36,188 bases of DNA from an uncultured Gemmatimonadota bacterium (GTDB taxonomy: Bacteria; Gemmatimonadota; Gemmatimonadetes; Gemmatimonadales; Gemmatimonadaceae). Positions 14,736 to 22,614 of this stretch are shown piece by piece (position 1 is the stretch's first letter; each line of letters starts with the position of its first letter). The translations under genes were made by a program, and so were the position numbers. A model generated the notes under the pieces. It saw only the letters and a program-made list of their open reading frames with translations. It was not told the DNA's origin and did not search any database. Location of the stretch: positions 1 to 36,188 of the forward strand of contig CAIRBD010000467.1 in the NCBI GenBank assembly GCA_903876745.1, given 5' to 3'.

Positions 14736-16751
14736 CTAGCGAGCGAGGACCGCCTTCGTCGTTGCGGCGATGTTCTCCGCGGTGAGGCCGTACTCGGCGT
14801 AGAGTTTCTGATACGGAGCGGAGGCACCGAACGTCTCGATGCCGACGACCGCGCCATCGTGTCCGACCCAGCGGTGCCAACTCATCGGGTGGGCGGCTTC
14901 GATAGCGACGCGGCGGATTCCCGGCGGCAGAACGCTATTCTGGTAGGCCACCGACTCGGCCGCGAAGAGTTCCATCGACGGCATAGAGACGACGCGGGCA
15001 TGGATCCCGTCCGCGGCGAGCTTTCCGCTCGCCTTGAGGGCGAGTTCGATCTCCGAACCGGTCGCGATAAGGACGACGGCCGGCTTCGCGTCCGGTGCAT
15101 CCGCGAGCACGTACGCGCCGCGTGCGGCCCCGCTGACAGCACCGTGCGTGGTGCGGTCGATGAGGGGGAGCTTCTGCCGGGTGAGAATGAGCGCGGTGGG
15201 GCCGGTGCGGCGTTTGAGTGCGATGCGCCAAGCCTCGGCGGTCTCGTTGGCGTCCGCAGGGCGAAGCACGAGCAGGTTCGGGATGCAGCGCAGCGACGTG
15301 AGATGCTCGATGGGCTGATGCGTGGGGCCATCTTCGCCGAGTCCGATGGAATCGTGCGTGAAGACATAGATCGCCTGCTGCCGCATCAGTGCGGCCAGCC
15401 GGATGGCGGGGCGCATGTAGTCGGCGAACACGAGGAACGTGCCGCCGTACGGGATGACGCCGCCGTGCAGGGCCATGCCGTTCATCACGGCACCCATCGC
15501 GTGTTCGCGGATGCCGAAGTGGTAATTCCGCCCCGCCGGCGTCGCGGCCTGGAATGCGGCGACGCCCTTCAGTGTGGTGAGGTTCGACCCGGCGAGGTCG
15601 GCCGAGCCGCCGACGAGCTCGGGGATCTTCGGCGCCACGGCGTTGAGGACGATGCCTGACGCATTGCGGCTCGCGATGTTGCCGTTCGACGCGTCGAAGG
15701 AGGGCAGGGCACTCTCCCACGCCGCCGGGAGGTCACCGTGGAGGCGGCGCCCGAGTTCCTTCGCGTCGTCCGGGTGTGCCTTGGCGTAGGCGATGAGCTG
15801 CTGGCGCCACGCATCCTGCGCCCGAGCGCCTGTGTCACGTGCCGTGCGCCATTCGGCGAGCGCGGCGTCGGGGACGAAGAATGGCTCGGCGGAGGGCCAG
15901 CCGAGCGCCTGCTTCGTGAGCGCGATCTCGTCCTTCCCCAGGGGTTCGCCGTGGGCTTTGGCCGTGTCCGCGCGATTGGGGCTTCCGAAGCCGATGTGCG
16001 TGCGCGTGACGATGAGGGAGGGGCGCACCGTGTCGGCTTTCGCGTCCGCGATCGCGCGGTCGATCTGCGCGCGGTCGTTCACGTCGGCGATGTGCAGCAC
16101 CTGCCAGCCGTACGCGGCGAAGCGCGCGCCCGCGTCGTCCGAACAGGCGAGGTCGGTGCCGCCTTCGATGGTGATACGATTGTCATCGAAGAACCCGATC
16201 AGCTTTCCAAGCTGCTGATGACCGGCGAAGGAGGCTGCTTCGTGCGAAATACCCTCCATCAGGCACCCGTCACCGGCGATGAACCACGTGTAGTGGTCGA
16301 TGATGGCGTGCCCCTCGCGATTGAACACGGCCGCGAGGTGCTTTTCGGCGACGGCCATGCCCACGGCATTGGCGAGGCCCTGCCCGAGGGGACCGGTGGT
16401 CGTCTCGACGCCCGGGGTGTGCCCGACCTCCGGGTGGCCCGGCGTCTTGCTGCCCCACTGCCGGAAGTTCTTGATGTCGTCGAGTGAGACGTCGTATCCC
16501 GAGAGGTACAGCGACGCGTATATGAGCATCGACGCATGGCCCGCCGACAGCACGATCCGGTCGCGGTCGGCCCAGTGCGGATCCGCCGGATTGTGCCGCG
16601 CGTGGTGGGCGTAGAGCGCAAAGGCGAGTGGCGCGAGCGCCATCGGAGTGCCCGGGTGCCCAGACTCCGCGGCCTGCACCGCGTCCATCGCGAGGGTTCG
16701 GGCCGTATTGATCGCGAGCAGTTGCAGGTCGGCGTCAGCGGTGGAGGCCAC
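14736..16751 (-). CDS. tkt: Transketolase
   Basis: The protein has 671 residues, the normal length. It moves two-carbon units between sugar phosphates in the pentose phosphate pathway using thiamine diphosphate. Seen in order: ESGHPGTPMALAPLAFALYA, GPLGQGLANAVGMAVAEK, the ThDP/metal motif AGDGCLMEGISHEAASFAG ending in DDNRITIEG, IREHAMGAVMNGMALHGG (catalytic Glu), HDSIGLGEDGPTHQPIEHL, and LILTRQKLP. The start is the GTG at 16751, supported by GAGG about nine bases upstream. A TAAATT hexamer on the minus strand at 16808-16803 may be the -10 box. The gene faces the divergent c-di-GMP operon and ends at a shared terminator. Confidence 0.96.
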   Translation of the reverse strand: MASTADADLQLLAINTARTLAMDAVQAAESGHPGTPMALAPLAFALYAHHARHNPADPHWADRDRIVLSAGHASMLIYASLYLSGYDVSLDDIKNFRQWGSKTPGHPEVGHTPGVETTTGPLGQGLANAVGMAVAEKHLAAVFNREGHAIIDHYTWFIAGDGCLMEGISHEAASFAGHQQLGKLIGFFDDNRITIEGGTDLACSDDAGARFAAYGWQVLHIADVNDRAQIDRAIADAKADTVRPSLIVTRTHIGFGSPNRADTAKAHGEPLGKDEIALTKQALGWPSAEPFFVPDAALAEWRTARDTGARAQDAWRQQLIAYAKAHPDDAKELGRRLHGDLPAAWESALPSFDASNGNIASRNASGIVLNAVAPKIPELVGGSADLAGSNLTTLKGVAAFQAATPAGRNYHFGIREHAMGAVMNGMALHGGVIPYGGTFLVFADYMRPAIRLAALMRQQAIYVFTHDSIGLGEDGPTHQPIEHLTSLRCIPNLLVLRPADANETAEAWRIALKRRTGPTALILTRQKLPLIDRTTHGAVSGAARGAYVLADAPDAKPAVVLIATGSEIELALKASGKLAADGIHARVVSMPSMELFAAESVAYQNSVLPPGIRRVAIEAAHPMSWHRWVGHDGAVVGIETFGASAPYQKLYAEYGLTAENIAATTKAVLAR

Positions 16752-16873
16752 GTCGGAATTCCTCGGGGCGGTGAAGCGTAATTGGCGCGGTGCGCGCGCG
16801 GAAATTTACCCGGCGTGCGGGGCTGCCGCGACGCGGAAGTCACGGTCGAGGCGGTGTCCGTCGCGTCGGGCCT

Positions 16874-16902
16874 TTGCCGACGCTCGTGAATGCTGGCATA
16901 TT
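16874..16902 (+). promoter_or_regulatory. Promoter of the HEAT/HD-GYP/GGDEF operon
   Basis: TTGCCG (16874-16879), a 17-base spacer and CATATT (16897-16902) form a sigma-70-type pair. The ATG at 16910 lies eight bases after the -10 box, so transcription would begin at or next to the start codon, giving a leaderless mRNA. Confidence 0.45.
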
Positions 16903-16909
16903 GCCGCGC

Positions 16910-18997
16910 ATGAGTCGTCTGACGACGGTCGGCGAGTCCTCGGCTGCGCTGTCGCGCGACCTTGCGGACTTCCTGATCGAACTTTCGATCGGTCTGCACA
17001 AGAACGCGATCTATCCACCGGGGCACCCGCTGCTGGAAGGGGCGACCGCGGGGATCTCGCGTCGTCTTGACGCGCTCCTGTCCGAGCGGATGACGCTCTC
17101 TCTGGGTGTGGCGCGACACCAGCTGATCATCGAAGGTGTGGCGACGGACGAGAACAACCCTGTCCTGCGCGACCTTGCCCAGCGGCTACACCGGCATCAC
17201 CTCGGCGCCGTGAAGTTCTCGCAGGGCGTCACGGCGACCGAGGTGGCGAGCATGCTCTCCACCGTGGCCGAAGATTCCGGGCGCCGGTCACGACCACTGG
17301 GACTCGAGGGACCGGAGATCCTCCAGCAGTGGGAGCATGTCCGGCTCTATCCGCTGACGTTCGAGCAGTTGCAACTGCTCGACGAGGATCCTGACGACGC
17401 AGACGAGGACGACAAGGGGGAGATGCGCGGGGATCGCAACCGTGCCGCGCAGCTGTGGATCGGGCTGGCGCGCGCCGCCTTAGCCGCCGAATCCACGGAC
17501 GACCGGGTCGAGGCCGCCGATGCGGCCGACCCGGTGGTGATCGCGAAGGCGATCGAAGAGCACAAAAAGGACGCCGCGTACGATCAGGTGGTGGTCGGCT
17601 ATCTGTTGCAGATCGCCGAGGAACTGAAGACGAAGTCGGGCAAAGATGCGGCCGCGCTGCAGAAGCGCATCTCGCGCTTGGTGGCGACGCTGCAGCCGGA
17701 CACGCTCGAGCGCCTGCTGGAGATGGGCGGCGATGTACGGCAACGGCGGAAGTTCGTGGCCGATGCGTCACAGGGGATGGCGGTGGACGCCGTCGTGGAG
17801 CTTGTGCAAGCGGCGGCAAGCACCTCCGGCCAGACGATCTCGCATTCGTTGGTGCGCATGCTCTCGAAGCTCGCGGTGCACGCGGACGAAGGCGCACCGC
17901 TGGCACGCACGCAGGCCGACGTGGCGCTGCGCGATCAGGTGCAGCGGCTCGTGGGCGACTGGCAACTCGAGGACCCGAACCCCGACGGCTACCGTCTTGC
18001 GCTCGAGAAGATGGCACGCGAAGCGCCAGTATTCCAACCGACGGACGACGTCTTCCCCTGCGAGCCGGAGCGGTTGCTGGCCATGGGGATCGAGATCCAG
18101 ATCCTCGGTGATCCGGTCTGGCGGTCGGTGGACCAGTTGTGTGCCCGTCCGGACATCACTCCACTGCTCGACCTGCTCGACGCCGCCCCGCCAGGCTGGA
18201 TGCGTGACACGCTGTGGCGGCACGTCGCGAGCCAGGACCGGCTGCACGTCCAACTGCACCGTGCGCCCATCAACATGCAGGTCGTGCAGCGACTCGTCGC
18301 TCGGATGCAGCTCGCTGCCGTGGAACCGCTGCTCGACGCCCTGGAATCGGCGGACGACCGATTGGTATCGTCGCTGCTCGATCTACTCACGGGACTTGGC
18401 GCGGAGGCCGCGCCGTTCGTCGTCGAGCGGCTCGCCGGTGCCCGGTGGGGGATGCCGCGACAACTCCTCGCTGTGCTCGGGAAGTTCGGCGAACTGCCCG
18501 CGGGGTTCTCCGCGCGCGACTACATGCGTCACGGTGACGGTACCGTGCGACGGGAGGCGCTCCGGATGATGATCAGGGTTCCGGAGACGCGGGACGTCGC
18601 GATCACGACGGCGCTGGGCGACTCGGACGAGCGCATCGTCCGGCTCGCCATCGGCGCCGCCATGACGAACTGCCCGTCCACTGCCGCGGCGCTGCTGATG
18701 TCACGCGCCGACGATCCGGCGTTGTCCCCCGACCTGCGCGCGCTGAGCATCCGGGCGCTGTCGTCGCACCGTGCGCCGGCGACCGTGGCGTTCCTCGTCA
18801 GCCGCACGGCGGGGAAGAAGCGGCTGTTCCGCAGCCGCGCGCTGGCGAACAAGTCGCCGGAGATGCTCGCCGCTCTGTCAGGACTTGCCACGCATTGGCG
18901 CAACGACCCCGCGGCCGCACCCGTCCTGGCGGTCGCCGAGACCAGCAACGACCGAGAAATCACCGACGCGGTGGCGCGTCGCGGAGGCACGACGTGA
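16910..18997 (+). CDS. HEAT-like repeat scaffold protein of c-di-GMP operon
   Basis: The protein has 695 residues from the ATG at 16910; the frame back to 16790 is arginine-rich and unlikely. Residues 15-125 form a domain (DLADFLIELSIGLHKNAIYPPGHP ... LGAVKFSQGVTATEVASMLSTV is its span) also visible at the N-terminus of the next gene product. An acidic linker (LLDEDPDDADEDDKGE) is at about 155-170. The C-terminal half is a series of helical hairpins resembling HEAT repeats (AVEPLLDALESADDRLVSSL, LGDSDERIVRLAIGAAM, LRALSIRALSSHRAPATVAF). No signal or membrane segment. Its stop overlaps the HD-GYP start (GTGA). A scaffold that holds the c-di-GMP enzymes is inference. Confidence 0.8.
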   Translation: MSRLTTVGESSAALSRDLADFLIELSIGLHKNAIYPPGHPLLEGATAGISRRLDALLSERMTLSLGVARHQLIIEGVATDENNPVLRDLAQRLHRHHLGAVKFSQGVTATEVASMLSTVAEDSGRRSRPLGLEGPEILQQWEHVRLYPLTFEQLQLLDEDPDDADEDDKGEMRGDRNRAAQLWIGLARAALAAESTDDRVEAADAADPVVIAKAIEEHKKDAAYDQVVVGYLLQIAEELKTKSGKDAAALQKRISRLVATLQPDTLERLLEMGGDVRQRRKFVADASQGMAVDAVVELVQAAASTSGQTISHSLVRMLSKLAVHADEGAPLARTQADVALRDQVQRLVGDWQLEDPNPDGYRLALEKMAREAPVFQPTDDVFPCEPERLLAMGIEIQILGDPVWRSVDQLCARPDITPLLDLLDAAPPGWMRDTLWRHVASQDRLHVQLHRAPINMQVVQRLVARMQLAAVEPLLDALESADDRLVSSLLDLLTGLGAEAAPFVVERLAGARWGMPRQLLAVLGKFGELPAGFSARDYMRHGDGTVRREALRMMIRVPETRDVAITTALGDSDERIVRLAIGAAMTNCPSTAAALLMSRADDPALSPDLRALSIRALSSHRAPATVAFLVSRTAGKKRLFRSRALANKSPEMLAALSGLATHWRNDPAAAPVLAVAETSNDREITDAVARRGGTT

Positions 18998-20277
18998 GCG
19001 CCGAAGCTGCACGATTCCTCAACTCCTTCGCCCAGGCGCTGGCGACGATGGCCCTCTATTCCGAGGGGCATCCGGCCCGCGAGCGTGTGGTCGACTCCTC
19101 CTACGAGCAACTGCAGCTGTTGCAGGAGAAGGACCCGCGTCCACTCTTCTCGTTCCTCGGCTATGACGTCATCTACGGCCAGGTGGCGCTGCGAGAACTG
19201 AAGGAATGGGACTGGGGGCAGCGTCTCGCGAACGCCGGCGTGCAGCGGCTCGAGTTCTCGTCTTCCGTGCAGCGCGACGAGTACGAAGGATTCCTCGACG
19301 AGGTGCTGGCGCGACTCACCCTTGGCGCGATCGACAGCGCCACGCGGAGCCCGGAGCGCCGGTCGACGATCAAGTTCGGCGCGATCGGTGTGAAGGGAAC
19401 CGAGGGCGTGGTCCGCCCCGAGGACCTGCTGCCGACGGCGACCATCCAGTACTCGCTCGGCGAGGAGGCGGACACGATCCGGTGGCTGCACGACGAAGTG
19501 CAGTCGCGCGGCGAGCTGCCCCTCATCGAAGCCGAGAGCGTGGTCCGCTCGCTGGCGGTGGCGATGCACGGCGACCGCGACATCGTGATCCCGTTGTTGC
19601 AGCTCAAGGAGTTCGACCAGTACACCACCACGCACTCGCTCAACGTCTGCGTGCTGGCGATGGCGCTGGCCGAGTTCATCGGCCTCGGGCCGAAGGACGT
19701 GCGCGGGTTCGGCGTGGCTGGGCTGCTGCACGACCTGGGCAAAGTGCGCATCCCCAAGGATGTGCTCACAAAGCCAGGCAAACTGACCGACGATGAATGG
19801 ACGATCATGCGCCGCCATCCGGTGGACGGCGCGAAGATCATCTACGAGAGCGACCGTCAGCTCGACCTTGCGTCCGCGGTGGCGTACGAGCACCACATCA
19901 TGATCAACGGCGGCGGCTATCCGTCGCGGCACTTTCACCGGGAATGCCACAAGGCGAGCAAGCTCGTGCACATCTGCGATGTGTACGACGCGCTGCGCAC
20001 CAACCGGCCGTATCGCGAAGCATGGGAATCGGAGCGCGTCCTCGCGCAGATCCAGTCGGGAGCCGGCCCGGACTTCGACGCGGAGCTCGCGACGTCGTTC
20101 ATCCAGATGATGCGCCAATGGGAGCGGCGCGTGGCGGTGGTGGACGACAAGACGCCGCTGCCGCATGTCGCCCCGGGGACGCCGGTCGCGGGCGTTCCCC
20201 TCGTGGCGGGAGCGGGAGCCGTCCCCAGCTCCGAGCCGGCCACCATGCCCGACGCACCGCCGGCGAACGCTCCGTGA
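18994..20277 (+). CDS. HD-GYP domain protein (putative c-di-GMP phosphodiesterase)
   Basis: The protein has 427 residues. The GTG at 18994 overlaps the upstream stop as GTGA. The N-terminal domain (about 5-108, FLNSFAQALATMALYSEGHP ... LEFSSSVQRDEYEGFL) parallels that of the preceding protein. The HD-GYP domain (about 175-375) has TTTHSLNVCVLAMALAEF, the metal pair LLHDLGKVRIP (His246-Asp247), RRHPVDGAKII, AYEHHIMINGGGYP (GYP 308-310) and ICDVYDALRTNRPYR. Catalytic residues are complete, so it should hydrolyse c-di-GMP. The C-terminal 50 residues are proline/alanine-rich and low complexity. The coupled downstream gene encodes a GGDEF cyclase, so synthesis and breakdown are encoded together. 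Confidence 0.93.
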   Translation: MSAEAARFLNSFAQALATMALYSEGHPARERVVDSSYEQLQLLQEKDPRPLFSFLGYDVIYGQVALRELKEWDWGQRLANAGVQRLEFSSSVQRDEYEGFLDEVLARLTLGAIDSATRSPERRSTIKFGAIGVKGTEGVVRPEDLLPTATIQYSLGEEADTIRWLHDEVQSRGELPLIEAESVVRSLAVAMHGDRDIVIPLLQLKEFDQYTTTHSLNVCVLAMALAEFIGLGPKDVRGFGVAGLLHDLGKVRIPKDVLTKPGKLTDDEWTIMRRHPVDGAKIIYESDRQLDLASAVAYEHHIMINGGGYPSRHFHRECHKASKLVHICDVYDALRTNRPYREAWESERVLAQIQSGAGPDFDAELATSFIQMMRQWERRVAVVDDKTPLPHVAPGTPVAGVPLVAGAGAVPSSEPATMPDAPPANAP

Positions 20278-21149
20278 AACCCTCCTCGCCCTTCGCGTCG
20301 CTCGACAATGCGGCGAACCTCCGCACCTTCGTTCAGAACGTGCGCGAAGGGATCTACATTGCGAACGGCCGCGGCGAGATCCTCGACGCGAACCCGGCGT
20401 TCCTGCGCATGATGGGCGTCGCGCGGATCGAAGATCTGCGCGTGTTCGGTCTTGCCGACATGATCGTCGACCCCGCGCGCCGCATGCATGAACTCGAATT
20501 ACTCGACCGCGACGGCGCCGTGCGCGAGTTCGAACTGCAGATCGTCCGCCCCGACGGCGCGATACGCACGGTCCTCGATACGACGTACATGTGCCGCGAC
20601 CCGAAGTCCAAGGAACTGTTCTATCACGGCATCCTCGTCGACATCTCGGCGCGCAAGGAAGCCGAAGACGCGCTGCGCGAGCAGAGCATCCGCGATCCGC
20701 TCACCGGCTGCTTCAACCGCCGCTATCTCTCCGAGGTCGACCAACGACTGACGGGAACCGCCGGGACGTGGAGCTGCATCTTCATCGACATCGACCACTT
20801 CAAACAGTACAACGACGAACACGGGCATCAGATGGGGGACAACACCCTCATCCGCATGAGTCGTTTCCTGATGCGTCAGGTGCGCTCGGAGGAGCCGGTG
20901 GTTCGCGTGGGCGGCGATGAGTTCCTGATCGTGCTCGAAGGCGCCAACGAGTCGCACGCCGAGATGGTGGCGCGCCGCCTGCAGCTGGCGGCCCTGCGCA
21001 CCGCCCCTGTGCCGTTCTCGCTCGGGTGGGCGACGCGCCTCGCTGGCGAGGCGATGCAGCAGACGATGAACAGGGCCGACCAGAGCCTGCTCGCCGTGCG
21101 CGTCATGGAACGCGAAGGGAACCGGTCGCAGGTTCCCGACGCTCCCTGA
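20274..21149 (+). CDS. PAS-GGDEF diguanylate cyclase
   Basis: The protein has 291 residues from the GTG at 20274, overlapping the HD-GYP stop (GTGA). The PAS domain (about 14-125) shows VREGIYIANGRGEILDANPAF and ends FYHGILVDISARKEAE. The linker leads to the GGDEF domain (137-285): DPLTGCFNRRYLSEVD, CIFIDIDHFKQYNDEHGH and an intact active site RVGGDEF (213-217). The usual RxxD inhibitory site five residues upstream reads RSEE, so product inhibition may be weak. Soluble; no transmembrane segment. It should make c-di-GMP under control of its PAS ligand. It ends three bases from the convergent SCP2-like gene. Confidence 0.94.
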   Translation: MKPSSPFASLDNAANLRTFVQNVREGIYIANGRGEILDANPAFLRMMGVARIEDLRVFGLADMIVDPARRMHELELLDRDGAVREFELQIVRPDGAIRTVLDTTYMCRDPKSKELFYHGILVDISARKEAEDALREQSIRDPLTGCFNRRYLSEVDQRLTGTAGTWSCIFIDIDHFKQYNDEHGHQMGDNTLIRMSRFLMRQVRSEEPVVRVGGDEFLIVLEGANESHAEMVARRLQLAALRTAPVPFSLGWATRLAGEAMQQTMNRADQSLLAVRVMEREGNRSQVPDAP

Positions 21150-21152
21150 GCG

Positions 21153-21581
21153 CTACTCCGCGGCGTCGTCCGGAAAACGCGTCGGGATCTTCCGCGCACA
21201 GGCGACCATCGCCTGGGCCGCACGCGCATGGACGAGCAGCGTCATCATCGCGCCGGTGAACGACACGCGACGGCGCGTGACTGCGACGAGCGGGTCGAGC
21301 TGCCCCTGCACGATCTCCTTCCAGGTGGCGTAGTCGGCGCGCAGCACGAACGGCGCCGTCACGTCGTCCGCCCGCATGAGTCGCGCGCTGCGGCATTCCC
21401 CGCGCGAAAGCTCGAGTTCCACGGCGAGATCGTCCGGGTAACCCAGCGCCGGCGCGGCGGCGAGCACGAGAGCGATCGGCCACGTCCACCCCTTGGCGGC
21501 CATGCGATACCCTTGATCGCCGGTGATGCTGGACTTGAGGGCGTCGGCCCACTCTGCGGAGAACGGCAGGAACGCGGTCAT
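21153..21581 (-). CDS. SCP2 sterol-transfer-like protein
   Basis: The protein has 142 residues from the ATG at 21581, which overlaps the stop of the flippase-like gene (ATGA). It follows the SCP2 plan: FSAEWADALKSSI, a beta region DDLAVELELSRGECRSARLM, FVLRADYATWKEIVQGQLDP with the W...G.LDP signature, and the closing helices GAMMTLLVHARAAQAMV. SCP2 domains bind lipids or other hydrophobic ligands. The gene order (phosphoesterase, flippase-like, SCP2) suggests a lipid-handling role. Start and frame are well supported; substrate unknown. Confidence 0.75.
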   Translation of the reverse strand: MTAFLPFSAEWADALKSSITGDQGYRMAAKGWTWPIALVLAAAPALGYPDDLAVELELSRGECRSARLMRADDVTAPFVLRADYATWKEIVQGQLDPLVAVTRRRVSFTGAMMTLLVHARAAQAMVACARKIPTRFPDDAAE

Positions 21582-22600
21582 GTGGGTGCGTCGAGATGCG
21601 CGTGCAGTCGCCCGTGGGCCGGTTGCCTCAGTGCACGCAGCGCTGTGCCGCCCGCGGCGAGCGCACCAAGAACGACGTAGAGGTAGAACGTGTAGAAGCG
21701 CCACCAAACGAGCGCGCCACCCAGCACTGCCGGGGTCATCACCCCGGTGAAGGCGAGTTTGAAGGCGTACTCCACCGCGCCACCACCGCCGGGCGCCGGT
21801 GCGACGGCGCCGCCATAGAGGAAGACGAGCGGCCAGAGCACGAGCTTGGCGAGCGGCAACGCGGGCGCCATCGCGAGCGCGATGATCGGCAGCACGGCGA
21901 GGCGCAGCAACACGTGCACCATCGACGAGAGAAACGCCCCAGCCATGGGCCGCAGCCGCGCGTGCCGCAGCGCGCCGATGCTCACGCGCAGCGACCGCAA
22001 CGACCGTTGAATGCCCCGCCAGCGGCCGGCGTGCAGACCGAATGCGACCGCCCACGCCGGCGGCGGACCGTGTGAGTTGCGGTGCGCGAGCAGATAGCCC
22101 ACGGCGCCGACCGAAAGGACGAACGCGGCGTATCCGCCGATCATCCCGGTCATCAGGCGCACCACCATCCCCGAACCACCGAAAACGACGGCGAGCACAG
22201 CGCACAGCACGCCGAGCGACGTCATCTCGAGAAAGAGCTCGGTGAAAAGAATGAGCAGCGCATCGGCCGATCGCACGCCCGCCTCGGCGAGTACGACGAA
22301 CCGAGCCGGCTCAGCGCCTGACCGCGCCGGGGTGATGGACGCGCCGAAATCGCCGCCGAGGCAGACGCGCATCGAGGACCAGAAACGGAGCGGGATGCGC
22401 AGCGCCGCCGCGCTCCACTGGATCTTCACCGTGCGCGTGAGGATCTCGGCCAGCACCGCGCCGAGCGCCAGGGCATGGGCGGCGAGCGGAATCGCCGGCG
22501 GCGCACCCTCACTGGCCCAGCCCGACCACAGGATCCAGCCCGATACGCCCAGTGTCGCGGCGAACGACACCACGACGAGCAACCATCGGCGAACGCTCAC
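21578..22600 (-). CDS. Lysylphosphatidylglycerol-synthase-TM/UPF0104-like flippase
   Basis: The protein has 340 residues with about eight hydrophobic segments. The frame is open up to 22846 inside the phosphoesterase gene, but the GTG at 22600 (VSVRRWLLVVVSF) gives a proper membrane start. Seen motifs: LRFWSSMRVCLGGDFGASITPARSGAEPARF is the region typical of the MprF/AglD/UPF0104 transmembrane domain, and APAPGGGGAVEYAFKLAFTG is its conserved second signature (PxPGGxGxxE). No synthetase domain is attached, so it is a stand-alone membrane domain, probably moving a lipid. It is 10 bases after the phosphoesterase stop and overlaps the SCP2-like gene. Confidence 0.85.
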   Translation of the reverse strand: MSVRRWLLVVVSFAATLGVSGWILWSGWASEGAPPAIPLAAHALALGAVLAEILTRTVKIQWSAAALRIPLRFWSSMRVCLGGDFGASITPARSGAEPARFVVLAEAGVRSADALLILFTELFLEMTSLGVLCAVLAVVFGGSGMVVRLMTGMIGGYAAFVLSVGAVGYLLAHRNSHGPPPAWAVAFGLHAGRWRGIQRSLRSLRVSIGALRHARLRPMAGAFLSSMVHVLLRLAVLPIIALAMAPALPLAKLVLWPLVFLYGGAVAPAPGGGGAVEYAFKLAFTGVMTPAVLGGALVWWRFYTFYLYVVLGALAAGGTALRALRQPAHGRLHAHLDAPT

Positions 22601-22614
22601 CGGCGAACGCTCAC
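22587..22614. repeat. 14-bp tandem duplication at gene junction
   Basis: CGGCGAACGCTCAC occurs twice in perfect tandem (22587-22600 and 22601-22614). On the minus strand each copy contains GTGAGCG. The outer GTG overlaps the phosphoesterase stop but is out of frame; the inner one is the flippase start. Confidence 0.9.
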
